This document shows positions 26,379 to 37,600 of a stretch of 61,193 nucleotides of DNA, one piece after another. Origin of the DNA: Calditrichota bacterium (GTDB lineage Bacteria; Electryoneota; AABM5-125-24; Hatepunaeales; Hatepunaeaceae); assembly GCA_018644935.1 (NCBI GenBank), contig JABGPL010000016.1, positions 1 through 61,193 on the forward strand, in the 5' to 3' direction. The position numbers and the translations under genes were made by a program. Under the pieces are notes generated by a model, which was not told where the DNA came from, did not search any database, and saw nothing but the letters and a program-made list of their open reading frames with translations. Numbering within the stretch: the stretch's first letter is position 1; the number at the start of each line of letters is the position of its first letter.

Positions 26379-26908
26379 TCGGTGGAGGCTTAGCCCGGCG
26401 TTACGTCCAATCCCTGTTCGAGGTAGCACAGGAGAAGGACGTACTCGATACCATCTCAGGGGATCTTAAGCTTTTAGACGATACTCTCATGAATTCACCT
26501 GAGTTAACATCGTTCCTGAATGATCCGTCGACCCCTAAACGCGCTAAAAAGGTTGCAATTGAGGGTTTGTTTACGGAAATCTCAGAGTTTTCACTGAATT
26601 TTGTCCGAGTAGTCATTGATAAGAATCGGACAGAAATTCTTAGTGAAGCCTATCGGATTTTTCAGGACATGATCGACACCGCAAAGGGAATTCTTAATGG
26701 AACCATTCAATCAGTAATTAAACTCGATGATAAGTTGATGGACGAGATCAGGAAATCACTTGAAAAGAGATTCAATAAGAAACTCATTCTTGATAACCGG
26801 ATCACGCCAGAACTTATCGGTGGGTTGAAAATTCAGGTTGGAAATATGGTTATCGATGCAAGTGTTAAAAGCCGCTTGGAGAATTTAAAGGAAATTTTGG
26901 CAGGATAA
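26375..26908 (+). CDS. atpH: F1Fo ATP synthase subunit delta
   Basis: A 177-aa OSCP/delta protein: N-terminal helical domain (ARRYVQSLFEVAQEKDVLDT) and C-terminal domain ending in the conserved ITPELIGGLKIQVGNMVIDA and SVKSRLENLKEIL. It links the peripheral stalk to the top of F1. The start is TTG at 26375 within TTGA, overlapping the stop of atpF by four bases and implying coupled translation. Confidence 0.94.
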   Translation: MIGGGLARRYVQSLFEVAQEKDVLDTISGDLKLLDDTLMNSPELTSFLNDPSTPKRAKKVAIEGLFTEISEFSLNFVRVVIDKNRTEILSEAYRIFQDMIDTAKGILNGTIQSVIKLDDKLMDEIRKSLEKRFNKKLILDNRITPELIGGLKIQVGNMVIDASVKSRLENLKEILAG

Positions 26909-26927
26909 TGAGCTCGGAATTATATAG

Positions 26928-28469
<1,542 letters not shown>

Positions 28470-28485
28470 TCACACGAGTAGAGGA

Positions 28486-28549
28486 CTGACCATTATAGTT
28501 CATATGGTCAGACCTTATAAAGATAAATGTTATCAGTCTGATGACTGAT
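28486..28549 (+). other. two intercistronic hairpins between atpA and atpG
   Basis: CTGACCAT/ATGGTCAG (28486-28511) and ATCAGTC/GACTGAT (28532-28549, 4-nt loop) form perfect stems of 8 and 7 bp in the 96-bp gap. Neither has a T-run. They may affect message processing or stability within the operon. Confidence 0.45.
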
Positions 28550-28565
28550 TTACAAAGATCGGAAC

Positions 28566-29423
28566 ATGGCATCACTTAAGCATATACGCCAAAGAATAGT
28601 CGGGATTTCCAACACCCGGCAAATTACACGCGCCATGAAAATGGTTGCTGCCGCCAATATGCGTCGGGCGCAGGAAAATATGGAAAAAGCCCGTCCGTAT
28701 TCGTGGAAGCTTCGCGAGTTGATTGGTTCACTTGCCGCTCATACTGACCGTGACAGACACCCTCTTCTCTCTAAACGGGAAGCCGAAAGGGTTGGTGTCG
28801 TCTGTGTCACGTCTGACCGTGGATTGGCAGGTGGATTTAACGCCGTAATTTGCAGACGAACTCAGGCTTTGATGAAAGAGCTATCGGGTTTGGAAGTTGA
28901 ACTGATTACACTTGGCAAGAAAGGGCAGGATTTTTTCAATAAGCGCGAAGTGCCAATTTACCGGTATTTCCCTGGTGTGTTCCAGGAGTTAAACTTCAAT
29001 CAGGCTATTTCAGTTGGTACCGCGATCGCCGAACAGTATGTTACTGGGAACTATGACAGGTTCTACATTGTGTATAACGAATTCAAGAACGCAATGCAGC
29101 AAAATATTGTTTGTGAACAGTTACTGCCGATTGAGCCGGAAGAAGAAGTTACAACCTGGTCACCTGTCGAGTACATTTACGAACCGGATGCAGCCGGTGT
29201 GCTTCAGGAATTACTTCCACGTTTTGTGAACATTGAAATCTGGCAAGTTCTTCTTGAATCGTTCGCTTCTGAGCAGGCTGCTCGGATGGCTGCAATGGAA
29301 AACGCAACGAAGAATGCAGATGATATTGTGAAATCATTGAAATTGCAATTTAATAAAGCCCGTCAAGCTGCAATTACGAAAGAGTTGTCTGAAATCGTTG
29401 CTGGAGCTGAAGGACTTAAGTAA
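28566..29423 (+). CDS. atpG: F1Fo ATP synthase subunit gamma
   Basis: A 285-aa protein with the conserved N-terminal helix (RIVGISNTRQITRAMKMVAA) and C-terminal helix (ATKNADDIVKSLKLQFNKAR then QAAITKELSEIVAGAEGL) that form the rotating coiled coil. The Rossmann-like middle starts at GVVCVTSDRGLAGGFNAVIC. No chloroplast-type regulatory Cys insertion is seen. Confidence 0.96.
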   Translation: MASLKHIRQRIVGISNTRQITRAMKMVAAANMRRAQENMEKARPYSWKLRELIGSLAAHTDRDRHPLLSKREAERVGVVCVTSDRGLAGGFNAVICRRTQALMKELSGLEVELITLGKKGQDFFNKREVPIYRYFPGVFQELNFNQAISVGTAIAEQYVTGNYDRFYIVYNEFKNAMQQNIVCEQLLPIEPEEEVTTWSPVEYIYEPDAAGVLQELLPRFVNIEIWQVLLESFASEQAARMAAMENATKNADDIVKSLKLQFNKARQAAITKELSEIVAGAEGLK

Positions 29424-29455
29424 ATGATACACTTAAGAATCATATTGAGGTTTTT

Positions 29456-29968
29456 ATGAAACGACTCGGGATACTACTGGTACTGTTATTCGCAATAAGC
29501 GGTTGCAGTTCGTGGGGTGACTTTTCTTTCAAAAGCGATACATTCGGTTATAAGATGAATTTTCCTGAAACTTGGGAGGTTCTCGACCGTTGCGATGGAA
29601 GTTCGGATCACCTGATCGCTAATGTGCCGGATGACAAGTTCTCGGAGATTGTCGTTACTGCGCAGAAAGTATCTCCTGATGTTGGTGCATCAGAGATATA
29701 TCTTCGATTTCTTGATGGTGGTAATGATGCTGTTCTCTATAATGACTTTGTCATCCTGGAGAAAGGCACAATCAGTGCAAGAAATCAGGAAGGACGCTTC
29801 ATAAAGACGGAATTTGTCAAGGATAAGGAGCCGATGCAGGGAATGTCGGCTAAATTCCTTGGTAACCGATTTACACTTGAGATTAAAGCAATCTCAAATG
29901 AAGATATGTATGTTGTCCATGAGACAGATTTTAGAAAGATGATCAGTTTAATACAGTTCAAAGACTGA
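29456..29968 (+). CDS. lipoprotein inserted in the atp operon (PsbP-like fold)
   Basis: A 170-aa lipoprotein: signal peptide and lipobox (LLVLLFAISGCSSWG, Cys at about 17). A domain of about 145 residues follows, with YKMNFPETWEVLDRCDG near its start and FLGNRFTLEIKAISNEDMYV near its end, a pattern like PsbP/Mog1-type or DUF1795-like proteins (short bent sheet with helices). It lies 32 bp after atpG and 47 bp before atpD, so it should be co-transcribed with ATP synthase, a place where E. coli-type operons have no gene. A role in envelope attachment or quality control of the complex is only a guess; it could equally be a hitch-hiker. Confidence 0.7.
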   Translation: MKRLGILLVLLFAISGCSSWGDFSFKSDTFGYKMNFPETWEVLDRCDGSSDHLIANVPDDKFSEIVVTAQKVSPDVGASEIYLRFLDGGNDAVLYNDFVILEKGTISARNQEGRFIKTEFVKDKEPMQGMSAKFLGNRFTLEIKAISNEDMYVVHETDFRKMISLIQFKD

Positions 29969-29997
29969 TTTTAACTCACAATTTAGTAAAAGATTAA

Positions 29998-31897
<1,900 letters not shown>

Positions 31898-31932
31898 GGT
31901 GTATTGAAAAGCTGATAGAACCGGGTTTTTGC

Positions 31933-31961
31933 TTGACAATTGCCTAAAAATGATGTATGTT
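31933..31961 (+). promoter_or_regulatory. sigma-70-type promoter of the TPR-TolQR-TonB operon
   Basis: TTGACA (31933-31938) and TATGTT (31956-31961) are exactly 17 bp apart. The predicted start of transcription near 31968 leaves a leader of about 100 nt containing a strong hairpin. No other good promoter is visible between atpC and the TPR gene. Confidence 0.65.
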
Positions 31962-31977
31962 TGACCTTATTAAGCGG

Positions 31978-32013
31978 TTTTCTCAAGCTGACCAATCAGT
32001 TAGCTTGAGAAAA
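31978..32013 (+). promoter_or_regulatory. 5' leader hairpin of the TPR-TolQR-TonB operon
   Basis: TTTTCTCAAGCT (31978-31989) pairs perfectly with AGCTTGAGAAAA (32002-32013), extended inward by three more pairs. It would form near the 5' end of the message. It lacks a T-run and is not a plain terminator; it may protect the message from decay, be bound by a protein, or be an operator dyad in DNA. Confidence 0.5.
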
Positions 32014-32068
32014 TCGATTATTTACATCATTATTAGACAGCCCCAATCGAAAAACCCGTCGGAGCGGA

Positions 32069-34603
32069 ATGATTTATCGCCGATCCTTAAAAATCATTGT
32101 CGTTTTGGTTGTTTTCTGCCTCTTTCTGCCTCAAGTAGGCACGGCAGCATCAAGCCAATTCGACAGACTTACAGAAGACCAACTTTACCAAGCTTACACT
32201 GATTACTTTTTCTTAAAGCGTGAAGTTTCCTTTTCGGCAGAAATGACTGTTCGTGAGTCGTTTCTGAAATGGATGTTCGATGGTATAAATGTTGAAGTTT
32301 CCAAACGCCAACGAAAAGATCCAAAGTCCGTCAATCAGGCGTTCAGTCCACCTGAATTAGCAGGATTTGACGAGTCTTCTTACAGGATGCCTGACAATAT
32401 GGAAGGTGCACCTCGTCGCTATCAGTACCGCGCGTGGGAGCAATATCGTCGGGACGAATTTAACCACAAATTCCTACAAGCCCGCTTGATCAAAGACCGA
32501 TTGATCGAGTCCTCAGATCCCAATCAACTTAAACGCATGTTTCGCTTTGATTTAGAGACTGCTCTCGATTCCTACAAATCGGGAATATACTCAGAAGCGA
32601 TAATGCGATTATCTGAAGTTATTGATTCTTACGGCTATGAATACCTCGAAGACGTCAAGTTTTACCGCGCAGAATCCTATTTTGCGCTAAAGATGTTTTC
32701 ACGGACAATTCCCGCCTACGAACATAATGTAAACTCAGATGATAACGATGACCATCGTAGAATTAGTCTGGAAAGACTGATATCTATTGCTGGGGACAGA
32801 GGTAACGCAAGTAGAGTATTAGAATATTGGACGACGTATCAGGACTTGTTCGGATACCGATCAGACAAGCAGTTCTGGCATGTAACAGACCTTGCCGCTC
32901 GATATCTAATGTTTATTGGGGATGCGGAGAATGCTATTACGTTGTTCGACCTGATACCACCTTCAAATGATGTCTCGAATAATCTATTTGAACAATCTCA
33001 ATTGCACGCTGCAGAATGCTATCTTGCCCTCGAAGATTTTGATAATGCCGAAAACCGCTTTACTGCATTGTTGGAAGAAGAACTGGAAAGAGCTCTGATT
33101 TCACCAGAAGTTAATGATCAAGCGAAATTGAAACTTGGCTATATTGCTTTTATGAAAGAGGATTTTGGAAAGGCTTTTACCAATTTTGTTGAACTCAGGG
33201 AGTTAGATTATCTCCGAGAAGAAGCCGACATCAGCATAGTATGGGCACTTTTTCGACTTGGGGATTTTGAAAACGCCTTAATGGTCGGGCAATATTTCTT
33301 TAACACTTACACCTCCAGCCATTATCTGAGTGAGGCATCCGCAATTATTGGAGCATGCGCTGAAACACTTGGCAATGACTCTCTTGCAAGCATAAAATAT
33401 GAAGATCTTATGGATGCTGCCCGTGCTTACCGGGAGTATCAGGCAATTAACCTTGAAAAAGAGACGGTAAGGGATATTCAGAAAGAAATTATTCCTCTTG
33501 AGATCGACGTTTTCATCAATAATCAAAAATCTCTATTTCCACAATATCTTCAGTTACGTAGAAAAATAGATCGACTGGAAGAGAAAATCGCTCTTTTCGA
33601 GAGTTCAAGGTCACGACCAATAATTAAAGAGCTTGTTTTAGAACGTACTAAACTTAGAGATTTACTAAAAGGTCATGAAGACTCAAAGGATTTGATTGCC
33701 GAATTGTCAAACTCAGAAAGCCGCTCTGAAAGGAAACTTGCAGAGAATTATGCTTATCAAATTTCTGAGATTGAAGATATGCTCTATTTAGTTGATAATG
33801 GAATACAACGAGAGCTTAATCGGAAATCCTTAATACAGCACGAAGCAGACGAAGAATATCAAAGTTCGCAGCAAGAACTTCTTAATAGACAATATGAAAG
33901 CGAATCATTAGCACTTGAGAACGCCATTACAAATGTCGAGGAACTTAGTGCACAGTCTCGGCAGGTTCACGATCCGAAATTGCAAATTGACATGACAGGA
34001 ATTGATCTTGAGCTCAGCAATTTGGTTGATGAGTTGGCAGTTTTAAACTTCAGCATAAATACATCCAACAAGATAGATATTGCCAGTAATTTGGACAGTT
34101 GGAGTCGCTTTGCGGTCAAACGCAGTATTTACGGTGGGCTTGATTTTGAAGATTATCATGCTCGTGAACAGCAGTTACAAGATCTCGATCAATACATACA
34201 GCAATTAAACGCTGTGCTTTCTTCCAAAAGAAGAATCGCAGAGATGGAAAAGGAACAATCAACCGTCTTTGTGAGTGAAGTGTCTACCGACTCAGATAGA
34301 TACTTTGCTCCAGAAATTCCCATGTGGGAACCTAAAGTTGTACCTGAAGAAAGTGTCGAAGAACCTGAACCGTTGTCAGATGAAGTGCCCGTTGAGCCGG
34401 ATGCCGAAATCTTAGGTGAACCGGGAACCGGAACACCCACCGAATCTGATACAGAGACACCTGTTGAACAAGATAATGAAGTGCCTTCTGAATCAAATAT
34501 CGAGTTACCTGTCGAATCAGAAACAGAAACGCCGTCCAGCACCGATACAGAACCTCAAACGGATTCAGAAAGCAACCAGAACCAGGAGTCGAATCAACCA
34601 TGA
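32069..34603 (+). CDS. exported TPR and coiled-coil protein (844 aa)
   Basis: Signal peptide (IIVVLVVFCLFLPQVGTAAS) followed by TPR-like helical repeats over about 150-440 (DSYKSGIYSEAIMRLSEVID, LEDFDNAENRFTALLEEELE, DISIVWALFRLGDFENALMV). A long coiled-coil region follows at about 450-760, rich in Glu, Leu and Lys. The last 90 residues are a disordered Glu/Pro/Thr tail (TETPVEQDNEVPSESN). It is the first gene of an operon with a 1775-aa TPR protein, TolQ, two TolR and a TonB-like gene, and its stop overlaps the next start (ATGA). The inferred role is a periplasmic structural part of an energised envelope complex. No named family is recognised beyond TPR. Confidence 0.75.
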   Translation: MIYRRSLKIIVVLVVFCLFLPQVGTAASSQFDRLTEDQLYQAYTDYFFLKREVSFSAEMTVRESFLKWMFDGINVEVSKRQRKDPKSVNQAFSPPELAGFDESSYRMPDNMEGAPRRYQYRAWEQYRRDEFNHKFLQARLIKDRLIESSDPNQLKRMFRFDLETALDSYKSGIYSEAIMRLSEVIDSYGYEYLEDVKFYRAESYFALKMFSRTIPAYEHNVNSDDNDDHRRISLERLISIAGDRGNASRVLEYWTTYQDLFGYRSDKQFWHVTDLAARYLMFIGDAENAITLFDLIPPSNDVSNNLFEQSQLHAAECYLALEDFDNAENRFTALLEEELERALISPEVNDQAKLKLGYIAFMKEDFGKAFTNFVELRELDYLREEADISIVWALFRLGDFENALMVGQYFFNTYTSSHYLSEASAIIGACAETLGNDSLASIKYEDLMDAARAYREYQAINLEKETVRDIQKEIIPLEIDVFINNQKSLFPQYLQLRRKIDRLEEKIALFESSRSRPIIKELVLERTKLRDLLKGHEDSKDLIAELSNSESRSERKLAENYAYQISEIEDMLYLVDNGIQRELNRKSLIQHEADEEYQSSQQELLNRQYESESLALENAITNVEELSAQSRQVHDPKLQIDMTGIDLELSNLVDELAVLNFSINTSNKIDIASNLDSWSRFAVKRSIYGGLDFEDYHAREQQLQDLDQYIQQLNAVLSSKRRIAEMEKEQSTVFVSEVSTDSDRYFAPEIPMWEPKVVPEESVEEPEPLSDEVPVEPDAEILGEPGTGTPTESDTETPVEQDNEVPSESNIELPVESETETPSSTDTEPQTDSESNQNQESNQP

Positions 34604-37600
34604 AAGTTAAGTTAACCGGGCGCAAATTATTACTCGCCAGCGGCTTATTGTTTGTTTGGTTGTTTACAATGTACTCCCCTGGCTATTCTCAACCAACAGA
34701 TCAAGAAGGTGCTGATCAGAGCGAAACTTCGGCACCAGAATCCTATCTTTTAGCTGGATTAAACTTTATTCCTGATGATGTTCGCGAACGATGGCTTGGA
34801 CTGGTAAACAGTCCTGAAAGCCAACCGTATAACGAATTTATGCTCGAAGGTGAACATATCATTCGGTCCTTAGGTGAGCTATCGGAAATAACTGGTGGGG
34901 AGGTTCCTGATGAAGAAGAATCAGGCGGTGATACATATTTATCACTGAATGAGCAACTTTTATCAGTAATTAATCTGGTTGAAACTAAGATTTCAGATGA
35001 GAAATCTGATCAACCCGCTAGTGAATCAACTGAACCGGAAACGGAAGACGTCGATCAAACTGCTGAAGAAACTGAGCAACCAGAAGAAGTTGCTGAAAAA
35101 CCAGTGGAAACAGAAGAAGATATCGACGATGCGGATATCCCGGTCAGTGATCCAGTTGAGCAAGTTGCAGAACCTGGTATTGAAGAAATTGAGGCAATGC
35201 TGCAAGATCGAAGTACAGAAAGGAACGAGGTTAGTGAGGAGATTAAGAATTATCGACGTGATCTGATAAAAAAAGGTCTTAAAATCCTGCAAGAGCAAAC
35301 TGCTAATCCTGAAAACCGAACCGATCCTGCTCGCCGAGATGCTATTGCTGGATTGTATTTCAGGTTCACAGAACTGACCTATCAAGAATCTTACGACCTT
35401 TTCCTCGAAGAGACCGGGAATTATATTGACGAGATGAACAGGCTTTCTGAATCGAATCCTTCTGCCGCTTCCAGGCTTGTCCCGCCCGAACCCGATTATT
35501 CTCGCGTTATGGCAATGTACCAGAAGGTTGTAGATGAATATCCCACAAGTGAGTATGCAGATGATGCTCTGTATAATATTGGTGTTCTGACCTCAGAGAG
35601 TCCCAGCGAGATTGACAGGACAAATGCTAATCGTATTTTTGAAACTTTAATTTCGATCTATCCAGAAAGTAATTATGTTCTTAATTCACTCCGCAGGATT
35701 GGAGATTATTATTTCCAACCTCCAATAAACGATCTGGAAAGTGCGGCATTGGCATTTAATCAAATTCTGCAACAATTCCAGGATTCGAAATACTATCAGG
35801 AAGCATTATACAAACTTGGTTGGACATATTACAGAATGAGTGATTTGCCGCAAGCGGTTGAGTATTTTGCTAGCGTCCTCGACATATCCTATGCGGGAGA
35901 TGAAGGTGGACTCGATGCAGGAACACTGCTTGATATCGCAAACGAGTCAATAAATTACCTTGGGATCTGCTACGCAATTGATCCTGTGGAATGGGACGGA
36001 GCTGGTGTTGACAATTTAGCAATCTGGCTTGAAAACAATCCTGTGAGAAAGGATAAATACGGTGCTGATGTTGTGTTGCAGCTTGGTGATATATATAACA
36101 TTCAGCTTGGTCGATATATGAAAGCGGCTGAAACGTATTACAAATTCCTTGAAGTTTTCCCCCTTGATGATCGTGCGCCTGAAGTTCAGGCAAAGATCGT
36201 TGACCTATATCAAGAAGGAAACATTTTTGATATCGAACGTGCTCAGATCGAAAAGATAAATTTCTTCACCTCCTATAATCCAGATTCCCAGTGGTGGAAG
36301 AAGAATGAAAATCCTGCCACCCGAAAGAAAGTTATACCCTTGCTTGAGAAAACTCTTGATATGATTATTGATGAGTTACTTGTTCAGGCGACGGATGCCG
36401 GTGATAGAAATAAGTACATAGAATACGAGAAATACAGTCGTGAGTATCTTCGTTTCTGGCCGAAGGGTCCGAATGCATATAAGATACTTTATAAACTTGC
36501 TTCAGTGCTTGAAAATAAGCTCAGGCAGCCCATGTTGGCAATGCGTGAGTATTGGCAGGTTGCAAACGAGTATGATGATAGTACATATCGCGAGATTGCT
36601 GCTGGTCGTGTTGTAGCAATTGCACAGAAATTTAATAAACAGGAAGAATCAGGTCGGATTTACGTTTCTGATGATGGAGAGATTCTGCCGCCCCTGGATT
36701 CAACCTCTGAACAAGATTCTGTTTCCGAGGATTCGGCTCCAGAAGATGTTCTTCAGGTTACACAATTATTGAATTCACAGAAATTATTGCTCGCTGCGTA
36801 TGACAAATTCCTTGAGTTGTTCCCTGGCTCAAACTTATGTCCGGGTATGCAGCTTAGGGCATCTGATTTGCTCTATGAGCATAACCAGTTTGCAGAGTCC
36901 AGAATTTACGCTTACGCGCTTATCAATGATTATCCTGAAAGTGAACACGTTGGAAAAGCTTATCAATTGGTAATAGAGGGTCACTTCCAGAGCAAGGAAT
37001 ACGACAAAGTTGAGGAAGTTAACCAGTTGGTTCAGACCGCTGATGTCGACGATGAGTTGAAGACTTCTCTGTCAACTCGTAAAGCGGAATCTCTGTTCCT
37101 TGGTGCAAAGGAATTGAAATCTGGCGATAATCACCTCGAAGCAGCGGAGAGATTTAAACGAGTTGCTGTTGAAACTCCCGATTATGAATATGCAGACAGG
37201 TCATTGTTCCAGGCCGGTCTTGAATACAGATTGGGAGGAGCATGGACTGAGGCAAATGAAGTGTTTTTATTGCTTGTTGACAGATATCCTGTTTCAGAAT
37301 ATGCACCAAAGGCTTTATATAATGCTGGTTACGATCTTCAAACTGAGGTCAATGATCTCAGTGGGTCAGCACGGCTGTTTGAAGATCTCGCCAACAATTA
37401 TAAGGAGTCCGATTTAACAAAAGGTGCACTGGCGAATGCCAGCGCAAACTATGCGGCTGTTGAGGATCACGAAGGAGTTATCAGAGTAAATGAACTTTTC
37501 GTTTCCTTGTTTCCAAATGATGATGATGCCCATATCTACCTGTTTGAAAATGCTGAACATTATTTGAGTCTCGGTGATGTCGATAAAGCAAATGAAATTT

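Noticed and set aside
34189..34542. 117-codon minus-strand frame with Ser/Gly/Thr repeats
   Set aside because: It is the antisense of the Glu/Pro/Thr-rich tail of the 844-aa TPR protein; the repeats arise from that tail's codons.
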